The notes: a model not told the origin generated them from the letters alone. A stretch of 64,000 nucleotides of DNA from Blastomussa wellsi (GCA_947652115.1 OX393562.1:521087-585086); one strand, 5' to 3'; shown: positions 13,265 to 25,699, counted from the first letter of the stretch. Program-made: numbers and translations.

Positions 13265-13930
13265 TTGCCACGTACACAGCAGTTCAACAATATCCTGGAG
13301 TCTTCTGCTATGACTATAATGTCTTGTTCTACAGACCTTAAGTTATGCGAGTCCTTTGTTGTACAAGGGCTCTTGGAAATGTATATGAAAAGCAGAGCAG
13401 ATTGCCAATTCCCTATCATTTGGAAGAAATCTCAAGTAGCTGCAGTTTTCAAACGGGGCAACAGGCTAGATGTAAATAACTATAGACCTATATCACTCCT
13501 AAGTTTTATAATGTAGAATTAGATGATGTAAATAGTCTAGTTGTTGTTGTATCTAAGCCAAGAACCAAACAGGGTCGTCGTTATTTAAACACAGAGCTGC
13601 GATGGCCTGGAACTCTTTACCTGACACTATCAATCAGCTTGAAAACCCTCTTTCTTTTAAAAGAAAGATAAAGTCGATAAAGACTTATGTCAGGAACATC
13701 AGTACCCAAAAGGAATGCTCTGTAAATTATAAAAAGAGCCCTGAATTTAGATATTTTTAAATTATTTGATTAATTTTTTATCTTTATTGTATACTTTTTT
13801 CAAGACAATTGTATTGAAATTCCTGTTACTCTTATGCTTTAATTGTAGTAGATCCACATCAGCTGTACAGTTACCTATTTGAAACCTACTTATCAAATAA
13901 ATGTGTGTATGTACAGGAATGTGGTAGGTG
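13265..13930 (+). mobile_element. LINE (CR1/L2-like) fragment with internal deletion
   Basis: 13265-13516 encodes an RT start with FPIIWKKSQVAAVFKRGNRL and NNYRPISLL. About 40 bp later, 13580-13760 encodes the RT C-terminal end (HRAAMAWNSLPDTINQLENP), so most of RT is deleted. A 3' UTR follows. It interrupts unit 3 of the array. Confidence 0.75.
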
Positions 13931-14105
13931 GTAGAGCAGTTGGTAGAGCATCGCACCGGTATCGTGGTGGTCACGGGTTCAAATCCCTTTGAAGCCCTGA
14001 TTTTTTCAGACTCTTTCCAATTGCTTAAATTGGAAATTAACTGCGATGATCGATCTTCACTTTCATCTATATTTGCAGTTCAAAGGTGAATTATTTGATA
14101 TACAT
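13915..14105 (+). repeat. tRNA-derived SINE
   Basis: Box A-like TAGAGCAGTTGG and box B-like GGTTCAAATCC are spaced as in a tRNA head. The body contains AACTGCGATGATCGATCTTC. The same body recurs at about 14655-14715. There is no complete tRNA fold, so it is a SINE head and not a tRNA gene. Confidence 0.65.
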
Positions 14106-14109
14106 GAAC

Positions 14110-15300
14110 ACTACACATCAATTACAAAGAATTAGCGGAAATACATGCACTTTTACTGCCTCTTTTCGTGCACAGATCTCAAACATGTGAGCAAGTATAA
14201 AACCCTTCACAAATAAACCGGCGCATACTGTGTAGATAGTCTTGTACAGTAGTTGTGGAATACTCATTGTTACCTTCTCTGGCCCTCCCTGCCTCTTGGT
14301 TTGTCTGTTCCTCCAAGAAAAGAAAAAAGAGTAAGAAACAGGAATAGTTTTCACAATGTAATAACGAAATGCAATGCGATTTTCATAGTTTGATACATTA
14401 TCTCATAACAAAGAATAAGCATAAAAATTTAAATGTACGGTGGCTCATAGGGACAAAAAACACTTCAACAGATCACAAAACACTTCTGCAAATACGAAAC
14501 ACTGGAAGTGTTTTGCGATATATTGAAGTGTTGTATTTTGTGAAAGTGTTTCGTGATTATTGCAAGTGCTTTGTATTTGTAGAAGTGTTTTGTGTTCTGT
14601 GGGAGTGTCTTTTATTTGTGAAAGTGTTTTGTGACCTGTGGAAATGTTTTGTGATTATTAACTGCGATGATCGATCTTCACTTTCATCTATATCTGCAGT
14701 TCAAATATGAATTGCTTGATAAACATGTATAGTACACATTAATCGCATAGAATTAGCAGAAATACTTGTTTCCTTTTGCACTTTTATTACTGCTATTTTT
14801 CATGCACAGATCTCAAACACTTGAGCAAATATAAAAACCTGCATTGGTACAAAACACTTCACAAATAAACCGGCGCATACTGCCTAGATATTCTTGTAAT
14901 TGTGGAAACAGTCATTTCTACCTTTTCTGGGATTGTCTTCCCCTTCGTTTGTCTGTTCCTCTAAGGAAAGAAAAAAGACAGGAATAGTTTTCATAATGTA
15001 TTAACGAAATGCAATGTATGGTGGCTCATGGTGAAAAACACTTCCACAGATCACAAAAATATCCAAAAATACGAAACGCTCCCAAATATAACAAAGTTTT
15101 CTATTATTTATTTTGTGGAAGTGTTTGGTGTTTTGTGATCTGTTGAAGTGTTTTGTATTTGTGGAAGTATTTTGTGATCTGTGGACATGCTTTGTGATGG
15201 TCGCAAGTGTTGCGTATTTGTAGAAGTGTTCTGGGTTCCCAGAAGTGTTTCTGATATGTGGAAGTGTCTTGTCCCTGTTGGCCATCATACTTTCCTTTTT
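14110..15300. repeat. Local duplication and AAGTGTTTTGTGATCTGTGG minisatellite
   Basis: The segment around AAATAAACCGGCGCATACTG occurs at about 14210 and 14866. The 20-bp-like motif AAGTGTTTTGTGATCTGTGG is repeated, with variants, at 14500-14655 and 15040-15270, and sparsely at 5140, 8690 and 11390 inside the array units. Confidence 0.65.
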
Positions 15301-16474
15301 TTCCCAAATAAATAAAACTGGCAAAATGTAAATGTCCCCTGCCTTTCCTGGAAACTTGCTGTCGAAAGCACATATTTCCCCTGAATCATTCCCAAACCCC
15401 AATCCTCTCTTGTTCTACAACTCTGTAACTGATCAGTTTCTCTTACCTACTATTTGAGCATCCTGTGCTAATGCTAGTAATGAACACAAAGAAAATAAAA
15501 ACCTTATTAAAATAATGCAGTAGGTAGTGAGCATTTGCAGTCGGGCAAAATTTCTCCAGAAATTGCAGATGAAGTATCTATCTAAGTGAAGAGGGGAAGC
15601 CTGTAATAACATTAAAATGGCGAAAACTAGTGAAACATGTGCAATTATCGCCTTGCATACGTATTACTAATATTATGATTTGAAACTTCTTACGGTTGAA
15701 CTGTATACATTGCCAGAAACCATCTTACCTCTTTCAACTTTTACCAATATATGTTCAGGAATTATCCTGATTGGCAATTTGATGCACGATTTAGAGGTCG
15801 TGACATCTTTGCTCGGCGAAAAAAATTTTTGTGAAATGAAACGTCTGTAAAATCTGACTAAAAGAACTGCATGAAATCCTAGTGAAATGCATGCAAATAA
15901 AGTACACAAAAATTATCAAAAGTAAAGAAAATGTGTGCAAAATATAGTCGGGATGAGAAAATCTGCATCGAATGTTCACATTTTCCCTGCAAGAGTAGCA
16001 TTTAAAAACAAAATCCCAACAAACTCTGCAAAATCAATATACCAGTAAAATGTACATAAATAATGCACACATAGCATGTCAGCAAGTTTATAATTTTGAT
16101 AAATCTGCCCCGAATGCCTAGTTTTTGTATAAAAAGTGCTTTAACATTTTTTACTCTCATTCAAGAGTATTATGGCATGCCCTTTTCATTTGGGAAATGT
16201 GCCGTTGCTAAGAATTATTCACGCCTGGCTACAGATCAATGACATTTTTGATCCACAAAACATTGTCTTTGTTCATTTGCTGGGAATTCTGTCAAATTTT
16301 TCGAGATTGTACACAAAATTGATTGATGTAAGCAGGGCAAGGACAGGCAACAACAATTCAGGTAATTATTGTCTTGTGCACTTTTCACAAAAAAATGCCT
16401 CTGACCTTTGGCATCCCCTTTTTCCAGAAACAAATTAACCTGTTACCATTGTAAATACGCAATAAGCTACTTAC

Positions 16475-16628
16475 CTAGGGGATCTTCCTTTGTCCACTTC
16501 CTTACGTCTTTGAATTGAACCTGAAGTTCCGAATTCACCAATCGGCATTTCTCATGAAAGTTCTTAGGCCTGAGGGCAATAATCTTTTGCCCATCTTTTC
16601 TTTTTGCTATATTTAATACTTCTTTAAT
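16475..16628 (-). CDS. Candidate exon A, copy 4
   Basis: An open 154-nt copy (IKEVLNIAKRKDGQKIIALR to VQFKDVRKWTKEDPLG). The usual acceptor is replaced by a G/C-run insertion at 16631-16735 that still supplies a C-tract followed by AG. Confidence 0.35.
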
Positions 16629-17399
16629 CTTGCTTGGGGGGGGGGGGGTTCTGAAAATTTGTATGGACCTTGGGGGGGATATAAAAAACCGAGCCGCTGA
16701 AAAAAAAATCCTCTGCCCCCCCCCCCTGTAGCATACATAATGAATGCAGCCTAAGTACAATACTTATCCTGACAATGTGCTTTACGTCTACTCCTTTTCT
16801 ATTTAAACAAAGAGTTGTTCTGTTAAGGAATATCGGCTGATGGAATGCTCCGCGGAAATTTATGTTTTATGAAGGCCTATCTCGCCCCCTTCCTTTCATT
16901 TATTTATTTATCTATTTATTGGCCTTGCCATTTGGCCAGGTAAATCTTACAGAGCAACAGCTCCAACAAAAGATGCCTGTTGAGGTAGATAGTAGCTTTC
17001 CATATGGCAAGGAGAAAATGGATAAAGAAAATGTGTTCAAGACAGGACAGAAAAGTCAACAAGAACGTCGTTAAGGTACCAGCCCTGGCAAATTTAGTTC
17101 ATTTTGACAATGTTAAACACAGGGATATTTTCAGTCAAATTATTGAAATCTTCCACACCTAGTCATTGTTCTCTGGTGATTTAGCTGGCGACATTTTCAT
17201 GACGTAGCAACAACAGCATATATTTAACATCTTTTCCTGCCACCATTTTTTAGTTACTGGGCAATATTTCTTCTTTAATTTGATTCTCCATCATTGGTTT
17301 CTGCTAGCGATAAGTTTTTTTGTCGGGCCGGCGGGTAGACAGTGACATCACATATTCGCTGCTGTTTATAACCTGAAAGTATAGATCTAAACTTCTGCA

Positions 17400-17535
17400 G
17401 CGAGTGAGTACACCAACTGAAAAAGTGGTTAGACGTATGAGTTAAAAATATAGTTATATATATATTACACGCTTTTGATCATATTTGCATGGAAAGGGCG
17501 CATTATAAATCCTTAATTATTATTATTGTTATTTC
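17400..17535 (+). repeat. 3' end of an L2-like retroposon
   Basis: It ends GGGCGCATTATAAATCC followed by an ATT-rich tail, a typical 3' tail of this kind. It lies at the right edge of the array. Confidence 0.45.
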
Positions 17536-17589
17536 CTTCAGGTTTTTTTGTGAAATGAGGTTCAAAAGCTTTCAGTGGAAACTTAACAT

Positions 17590-18170
17590 CGCAGTCATTG
17601 ACTGCGAGAAGTTCCAATTCATTAATGTGCTGTGACTGCTCCCTAGTAGTCCAAAGGCCTTGGGTTGTAGTCATACTGCCCCCCAGCCTTTATTGGAAGC
17701 ATCACATGTTACCGTATCTCTGTCTATTTTGCCAGGCAAGATTGGATTTTTGGCCTGCAAGACATTGTCTGCCCACCATTCCAGGTCTGCTTTTCCCCCT
17801 GGGGATAACCACATTGTAGCATTGTAATTTCCCTTAGCAAGTTTAAGGGAAAAATTCTTGTCTCCATGTATTTCAAGGTGCCTGTAGTGTAAATGCCTAT
17901 ACTGAACAGCTGGTAGGCTGCCATGAGATCTTCATGTATAGGTTGGGACATGTCTAATATTGAGCAGTCAGACTTGACTGGCAATCTCTTACATGCCATA
18001 CACACTTTGAGTGCCTTTACTGGGAGGGATACTGTTACGTTGACTGAGTCTATCACAAACCCAAGAAAAGTGATTACTTGAGTGGGTTTGAATACTGATT
18101 TCTCAGGATGGGGTAGAAAACCCAGGTTCAGTCTCTGGAACATTTAGTTCACACTCTTCTCATCCAAAAT
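17590..18170 (-). pseudogene. DIRS-like or Ty3-like reverse transcriptase/RNase H fragment
   Basis: The minus strand encodes LGFLPHPEKSVFKPTQVITF and LGFVIDSVNVTVSLP, the RT thumb-like segment of DIRS elements. It then shifts frame to a segment reading AKGNYNATMWLSPGGKADLE and WWADNV, the RNase H entry. The frameshift and missing ends mark it as decayed. Confidence 0.7.
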
Positions 18171-18399
18171 TATATCTCGGTTTTTGCCAGCTTGGTTATA
18201 ACACAATGAGTTACTTTGGCCACTGAGAGTAATTCCAGTAACGTGACAGAAAAACAAATGTTGATTGCCTATAATAGTGCAATGACCAACAAAACAATAT
18301 CCCAGTTTCTAGCACCATGATATATACTCTCTTTGTTAGGGATTGTTTTAAGCACCAATTATTTAGTTCCGTTCTTGTTGTTTTTGTTGCGTTCTCAAC

Positions 18400-18930
18400 T
18401 TAGTTAACTGCATTGATGGCCATTGTTGTTATTCGCTACTATGCAACTTCTGATAGCTGTTTTCAGCAGACTCGTCTCCTTCTAAATGGTAATGTTTCCT
18501 CTAATCCTAGTCCTGTCACGAATGCCTCAAAATGTTCCGTTTGCTTCAAGACTGTTGCGCGGAATCACCGAGCTGTAAATTGCGACCAGTGCCATAAGTC
18601 AAGCCGAGGGATTTTAAAGTTCTCCAAATGATTTATTTTGACTGGGTCTGTCCTCCCTGTCTTCAGATAGCTCAAACGTTCACTGACTCTCGCCTCAATA
18701 TTTTTGCTACCAATGAAACTACAGGCATTGATATCCAGGAGCTTATGGATCCATTGAGTTCCCTTCAACAATTGGTGGGAGATAAAAATCTTAGAATCGG
18801 CCATTTAAATGTCAATGGCCTGGTTAACAAACTTCCGGAGGTCCAGCTATTATTGGAGGTTGTCAATTTTGATGTTCTTGGCATTATTAGGTCACAAAGA
18901 ATCATTTTTTGCTATCAAACAGGCAATTAG
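18400..18930 (+). pseudogene. LINE (CR1/L2-like) ORF fragment, PHD-like finger to endonuclease start
   Basis: It reads LLLNGNVSSNPSP, then a Cys-rich CSVCFKTVARNHRAVNCDQC, a frame change near 18631, and RIGHLNVNGLVNKLPEVQLL, the conserved start of the LINE endonuclease. It is truncated before the catalytic core. Confidence 0.7.
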
Positions 18931-18949
18931 AGCATAAAAGAACAATAAA

Positions 18950-20990
18950 AGCACTCAAAATAAATCAATTGTTGCCTCGTTTTAATTATTTTAATCTTAA
19001 ATGTCTCATTTTTTTTGTCACAAATTCCTTATTAATCTGAAAGCATTTCACGGCTTCAAGATTTCAAAAGCTAGCAGGGCATTCAACGGTTTTGGTAAAA
19101 CAGTTTGGTTTAGCATTTGTTTCGCATTTGAAACAGTCTAAGGAAAAAATAATAATGTATAAACAGGGCTTGAAAGAAAACTTTTTATTATTATTTATAA
19201 CTTTACCTTCAGACAAGTTGTTCTCAAATTTTGTTTACCCTGGGAAAGACTAGTTTACTTATTTTATTTTTTAATTGGAAGACAGCCACAGGCCCTTCTC
19301 CATTTTGTAAGTGAGATGGAAAAGTCTGGACACAGCTTTTTATGCCTGATGAAGCATTTTCTATTCTTCCAAATTCTACTAAAATGTGCTCACCAATTTG
19401 CAGTTGAAATCTGCAATAACAATGTTTACAATGTGGTCACTCGAGAAACATCAATTACCAGTTCATGCAATCATTATTTTGGAATTTTTTCCCAGATCCA
19501 GTCCTTGACCACCAAAATCAGTGTAATGACAGATGAAATACCCTATCCTGCATAACAATAACAATTATTATTATTGTGTTACACAAGTGTTTACTTTTCA
19601 TCTGTTTGCATAGGACATGCATGTAAATCAAATGAGCAGCTGATATCTTCTGTGCACTCCCATTGGTTATTAAGCTGAAATATACTCCTGATTGTATTTG
19701 ACAGTCATGCAAGTAACTATTTGGTTATGGATATCCACTTCAACATAATATTTTTATTGTGCTGAATTTTGTTTGCAAGTCCTGCAGATGGCCAAATGGT
19801 ATCAGACTGAAACCAACACATACCATAAAGTAATAAATTCGAAATCCATTTCACCCTAGTTTATTTTGTATCATCTTCAAGTCACTGAGTTATCTTAATT
19901 TCAGCCCACACCTTTTGACAGCTTACTGTGGAAAGTTCAGCGTGTAGTATTGCAGGATAATTTCTGTCACAATTTGGTTTGGTTGATCTGTAAATTAATT
20001 CAAAGTACTGTGTGACTGGAAAATATAACTATCATTCAATTCATTTTTCCCTCCTTTTCAATTGGCCCAGACCCTACCTAACTGCTTATGAATAATGGTC
20101 TGCTCATGCACATTAGCATCCAACAGACTTGTGGGATATGTACTGTCTAGTAGACTGTAAACAGCAGAAATACAAAGAATGAAAATTTCCCTTCAATCGG
20201 TATTACCAGTATATGTGCAAACTACATCCAGGTCACATGGTTTTTTAAGGTGATCGCTGACCTGGTTGTGGTTTTTAAATATATCTCATGCTCAAATTGT
20301 ACCCTTTTTCAGCCCGCTGCATAGTTTATAGTAACTGTTTTTCATCCTTGCCTATGGAATCTCTCATATTTGTAAAAGGCAGTAACTTCATTGACATGAA
20401 TTTTTATGAGGGTATTTTCAAACTATTTTGAAAGAACCTTAACACCAAAGAAATAATATTGGAACTCCGCTTTTAGGATTGGCTAAATCTAAAAATTACT
20501 GTAGGTAGGATGATTTGTTTATTTACCTCTAATTAAATTCCATTCTTCATTATTTGTCTTCTCTGCAGAGAGCTAGCTGTCAAAGTTGTCAAGTCTGTTG
20601 TACTGGGAGCCCAGCATCAGTGTAGAATTTAGAATATGAATAAAAGATAATGAAATCATGCCACTTTTAAATCACACAAAAGCTGATGACCTGAAGGATG
20701 TTGATCCCTTTTATGCATGCTTTTACAAATTGTAAGAATTTAATTTGGCTCAGAATTAATTTTAATTTGGAAGTCTCTTAGAATATCACGGCATCATTTT
20801 GCTTTTTCACAATCTATTACAATGCTCCGTGATGAACATGTGGCTGTTTGTGTGGAAAATGAAATGGAACAGTCATTTTGACTGGGCAGATGCAAGCCAC
20901 TTTGCTTCCTCTTATAGAAAGTTGTGAAAAGATTAGCAATGGGAACCGCATGCATTGAGAAACCACAAGCTCATTATTGGCCCTGCCCTA
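18950..20990. other. No gene recognised
   Basis: AT-rich sequence. A possible short terminal exon at 20572-20631 (acceptor CTCTGCAG, frame ELAVKVVKSVVLGAQHQCRI then stop) is the only hint, and I cannot link it to anything. Confidence 0.4.
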
Positions 20991-21165
20991 GTCCCCTATA
21001 ACCTATTCTCTACTTGCATAATACCATAATACACCTCTTTTGCCCCCCAAAAAATTTGCATAGGCTTTGTTTTAGATTTCCCTTGGGACATCTTCATGTC
21101 CTGGGAGAAATTGAAAACAATGATTATGCAAAATTTTGGGGGGTAAAAGAGGTCAATAATGGGAT
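20990..21165. repeat. Foldback MITE
   Basis: Near 21006-21061 CACCTCTTTTGCCCCCCAAA leads to TTTGCATA. Near 21127-21165 the reverse complement occurs (TATGCAAAATTTTGGGGGGT, then AAAAGAGGTCAATAATGG). The arms are about 45 bp. Confidence 0.7.
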
Positions 21166-21169
21166 TTGT

Positions 21170-23280
21170 ACAAGTAGCGAATGGTAACTATTTATGCAAT
21201 TCTGCTAATCACAAAATACAATTCAGACCATTTCAGGGACGAGAACAACTTGCATTTTATTTCCACTTGTTTCATAACCTTTCATATGATACCATTTCTG
21301 AGTATGGGAAACAAAATTCATTGGCCATTTCAATACACGATTAAAAATATAATTTATAAACATCTTTAAAGATCATCAAAGATCATTGCCGGGCAAATGC
21401 CATTGTCCCGACTAGCTGCCCCTGGGTCTCTCTCTGAGGATGATTAACGATAGACCTTCCTTACATTCAATTTCAACACACATTCACATGATGTATGCAG
21501 CTGGCAAACAAGTGAAGTCTATGACCTCGATCTTCAGATGGTTGCCATGTAAAAGTTGAATCTGGGATGATTTCATGTAACCTTATATAAAAAATGCACC
21601 TCGCTATCAGGTTTCAAACGGTTTGCATAAATTTATTTGTATTTTATAATTAAGGTATTATATTTTTTTTTATTATTTCTAAATAAAATAACTAACCCAA
21701 AGTTTTCATAAATACATTAAGATTAAGATGAGCAATTTAAAACTACACAGTTTCAATGAACCTAAACATTGCACATTTTCATTCGAAACATTTTCAAATG
21801 TAAATATGTATGATGGGGGATCATCAAAATACTATGTAGTTTTATCACTCGTCTTTCTCAGAGTATTTATATTTTAATTTATAGTTGTCATGTTCCTGGC
21901 TAAGATACATGAATTTTTAACCCCATTGTTGTCGTTTCAAACCTGGTCTCAAGGTCTACTTTTCATAGATGGTTACATGAAGTCATCTAAGATTCAAATC
22001 TATTATGGCAAACAGCTGAATAATCAATCATAGATTCAACTAGTTTTGTAGCGGCATGCATTACATAATTGTGTTGACGTTAAATCTGTTACAACTAAAT
22101 CTATATATTACAACTGTAATACATTCAGTCTTCAATAAAAACTGCGTTTACGCTCTATATTTTTCCTTAACACCTTCAGTCCTAAACTAAAAATGTCGTT
22201 TCTCCCTGCTAATTCTCACAGATTTCTTTTACTATCTGTTTTAAGAATTTGGTAATACATCGCAGTAACCTACTCGATGACTGTCTTTGTTCTCACCACC
22301 TGACTTATAGCCAATAGATTGACAATGTTGGGAGAAACCAGTTTTTCATCACAACCTTAAATTCTTCATTGCATTCCATTTATTGTATCTGCAGTTTGGA
22401 TGTGATATCTGTATTTGCTACATTTAGCAAATGTTGATGAGTTAGGATTCAAACAAGTCAATACAATTATGCTTGGCCTTCTAAGTGAAGGATTATGTTG
22501 GATTGACTTTCCAGTTGAAAAGAGCCTGCAAAGAATTGAGAAAAAATTGACTGAAGATTTGAAAGCGAAAGATAGCATTTGAAACATTTTTGGAATGTAT
22601 GGTGTACCAACCCTCTTATAATACAGTCAACTTTGTCATTGTTGGCAATCATTTGTGTTTTCTAACATTTTTACTTTTCAGTGCTTTCAGCATTGAATTT
22701 CTTAACTGGAATTGCATTTTTCATTCCCCACCTCTCACTGGACTTAACTCTGTATCACTGTTGCTTGACTGCATTTTTACAAGTTTGACACTTTCGTGTA
22801 GATTTTCAAAGATCCCAGATTCAATGTTTTAACAAAGGCCAATCTTGCTCATAACTACACTGTAAAAATTGTTTTTCGATTCTATATCATTGAGTTTTTT
22901 GTTGTCTTGTTTTTTCTGTCTTACATCACTGGTGAGAATCACATGTTCTTACACCGGTGGTGTGCTAAGCCCACCCTCTCCCCCAAAACAAGCCCCACAA
23001 ATGTGAAACACAGAAATGCAAGCTTGCCTTTTTCCCTGTTGTAGGGAGTTCATGCATTCTGCGTCTGACAACAGTAATTACATTTGCCAGCTCCTCCTTT
23101 AACGGAGTCCTTCACGTGCATGGTAGAATTTCAGCTGAAACTTCTTCCAGTTGGCAAGGGTCTTCTTCGACAGACCTGAAAATTAATCGAAGATATGCAT
23201 GTGTTGTAGCTTTGTGAGAGTTAAGCAATCGGTCAAGCAATCGTGTTTGCTTGATCTGTTGATTTCTACTACGCCGAAAT
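21170..23280. other. No gene recognised
   Basis: AT-rich sequence. I see no coding segment or clear repeat. Confidence 0.4.
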
Positions 23281-23282
23281 TC

Positions 23283-23395
23283 GGGTAGTCACTACAAGGG
23301 ATAGACCAGGAGGCCCTTGACATTTCGTGACCTATTACATAAAGCAATGAAATGTCAAGGGCCTCCTGGTCTATCCCTTCCAGCGACTACCCACT
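23283..23395. repeat. Perfect 30-bp hairpin within a foldback element
   Basis: Arms 23296-23325 and 23350-23379 are exact reverse complements with a 24-nt loop, and similarity extends about 15 bp outward (GGGTAGTC ... GACTACCC). A diverged third piece lies at 23590-23632. Confidence 0.85.
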
Positions 23396-23399
23396 ACGT

Positions 23400-24460
23400 A
23401 TGGTTACACAAAAAACGTTCCTGGTTTGCTTGCAGTTAGCTCCACTCATGTTTGCTTGCGGTTAGGTTTAATTGTTGGGGATAGTTCGCAGCTCTCTAGA
23501 ACCTCTAATTTCATTGGATCTTAATAGGACTCAGCTCTTCATTACATTTTCAAAAAACTAAGTGTACGAGTACATGAAATGTCTCAAAGGGAAGAAGGGC
23601 CTCGTCTATCCCTTCAAGTGACTACCCAAAATTCGTTCAATAAACCCGAATAAACAAGCCTGTTGCCCGGCATTTAGCGCATATTTTAGGGCTTTTGGGA
23701 AGCTAATTAACCAGAATCAACTAACTAACTAGATCGACTAATTCAACATGGTGTAATTTCAATAAAAACGGGTTAACAAAACTCCAAAAGAAGTGCTGCA
23801 ACATACCACCTGGTCTGCGATGATCGTCCGCCATCTTGAATATGAAAGTAAAACTGCTGGTCATCTAGATTTATGCTGTGGGCTCAAGAGACTTCAACTC
23901 CTCTCCAGGTCTTCTCTTTTATCCAGCACGCACTGTGAACTCGCACACAAATAACTCAAGTAAGGAAAATAAAATATCCGAACTATACCCTATATATAAT
24001 CGTACCTTGCACATATCCAAATAGTGTTGCAGGTTAACATCATAATTATCCAGGTGATCCAAGCGAAGACGTCGTGTAAGGCATTTTCGTGATATTTTTT
24101 CAGGGAATGAAACATTGCGTTCATTCCCTGAACAAGTCACGCTACGGCCTTACACGATAACGATCTAATGATCTTCAGGGAATGAACTGAGTCTGGGCGT
24201 ACCTGATGAAATATTCATTATCGCACTTTATTATCCAAATCGTACTGTCCGGTTAGCGTTCCTTTTCCTTTCTAAACAATTTTTGAATCGGCCAGGAACC
24301 GTATGCCGATGTTGAAAAAGTCCTAAGGCGTTTTCACGTACATGTACTTAGGGTGCGATTCTAAAATCCGAAAACGGATTTTGCGTTTTTTAAATGAGCC
24401 AAGATCACTTTGATCATGGTACATCAAAGGAACCGAAGAATCCACTCTGGGCACTCTGGC
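23400..24460. other. No gene recognised; possible promoter-like motif
   Basis: CCGCCATCTTGAA at about 23830 resembles a YY1-type core promoter site. A minus-strand frame (23919-24140) ends in a good donor (GCAAG|GTACGA), but its product is unknown. Short inverted copies of TCAGGGAATGAA occur at 24100-24190. Confidence 0.35.
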
Positions 24461-24469
24461 TTGTCGCTG

Positions 24470-24840
24470 TCAACTAAGCCGAGAAATTGTAGAAATGTCC
24501 GAAAATGATATGACAACTGATTGCAGAAAGCTGCCGAAAGACCGAAGATCGTGAATTACCGAAAGTAGAACCTTAAGTGTGTTGACAAATTTTCGAAATG
24601 TCCGAAAGTGATATGACGATCCGAAAGGCCGGACATGGTGAAAGAAGTAGAAGTAGAGAAAATGAGATGACCACTGATTGCAGTAAACTGCCGAAAGACC
24701 GAAGATCACTGATGATGAAACACCGAAAGTAGCTAGAACCTTGAGTGTGTGTTAGACAAATTTTCGAAATGTCCGAAAGCTGCCGAAAGACCGGAGATCG
24801 CAAAACACCGGAAACAGAACCATCAGCGTGTTTGGACAAG
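24470..24840. repeat. Three imperfect tandem copies of a roughly 120-180 bp repeat
   Basis: The phrases CTGCCGAAAGACCGAAGATC and ATTTTCGAAATGTCCGAAAG recur two or three times each, with AACCTT-AGTGTGT between them. Overlapping frames on both strands are by-products. Confidence 0.7.
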
Positions 24841-25409
24841 TTTGAGAGTTTTCGATAAATACTTCAGACTGATCGAATCATATTTAAAACATGTTGGTCG
24901 GTTTGGAGAAGGTAGCACACTAACCGTACTCTTTTGTCACTTTGCATAGAAATGTACATGGCTTTATACTAAAAATGTACTTCCTAAGCCTCGCGTTCAC
25001 GTAAAAATTTCCTTATTTTGTTTATAAGCATCCACACAAGGCTATTATTAAAATTTGGGCGCCATTTCTGCAAAGTCTGCAGTCGGCAGTGTTTCCTTCG
25101 TAATCGCAAAGCAGGATCCAGGATCTGGAAGTGATATTTTTTACATGCCCCTATGTTTCAGGTATATCTGCCAACTTTTTCCGAGGAAAGATGGACACGG
25201 TTGAGAGGATTCGAACATTAACAGGACTATTAGGAGTATTTTCCCTCGAATTCGAATCGAGTATACATCCTGCTCGTTTAGAAGCTCGGATTTTTTTTAG
25301 ATAGGCGTTCAGTGGAGTTTGGTCTGTGAACTTGTATTGGCTTTTTCAGTCAGCAGATGCTCATGTGCGACACGCCGATATGTTGTGAGCGAATGTGAAC
25401 GAATTCTAT

Positions 25410-25680
25410 TTAATAGTGATTGACAATGATATTGATAATGGTAATTATATTGACAATGGTAATGGTATTGACGATGATATTGATATTGATGTTGGTAATG
25501 ATAATGACAATGACAATGACAATGATATTGATAATGGTGATGGTAATGGTAATTATATTGAAAATGATGATGATATTGACAATGATATTGATATTGAAAA
25601 TGGAAATGGTAATGATATTGAAAATGATAATGATAGTGATAATGAAATAATGATAATGACAATGATTTGCTCGAGACGAG
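25410..25680. repeat. GATAATGGTAAT-type simple repeat
   Basis: About 270 bp of hexamer-like units built from GATATT, GACAAT and GGTAAT. It is open in several frames on both strands, giving Asn/Asp-, Met/Ile- or His/Tyr-rich artefact proteins. Confidence 0.9.
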
Positions 25681-25699
25681 CAAGTCTTACCTGTAGGAA

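Larger units (their letters stand above)
4553..17400. repeat. Tandem array of about 3.5 units of 2.7-3.6 kb
   Basis: The same landmarks recur in order. The block starting CACATGTGTGATGGTGGTGG is at 4553, 8122 and 10821. CCCCTGCCTGTCCGGGAAGC is at about 5282, 8839 and 11535, with a diverged copy at 15336. GGCAAGGACAGGCAACAAC is near 7130, 9830 and 16338. GGGCCGGCGGGTAGACAGTG is near 8046, 10745 and 17322. Unit 1 is about 4553-8120, unit 2 8122-10819 and unit 3 10821-13130. After an interruption at 13.1-15.3 kb, unit 4 runs 15300-17400. Unit 1 also has an internal 350-bp direct duplication (5388-5737 and 5741-6080). Confidence 0.9.

Noticed and set aside
13915..13990. tRNA gene
   Set aside because: It has A and B boxes but no full acceptor and anticodon stems, and the downstream body recurs nearby: a SINE.
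20572..20640. Terminal exon ending ELAVKVVKSVVLGAQHQCRI-stop
   Set aside because: The acceptor is good, but there is no partner exon and no recognised family.
23919..24140. Minus-strand exon with a good donor
   Set aside because: Its product is not recognised and it overlaps inverted GGGAATGAA repeats. Too weak to call.
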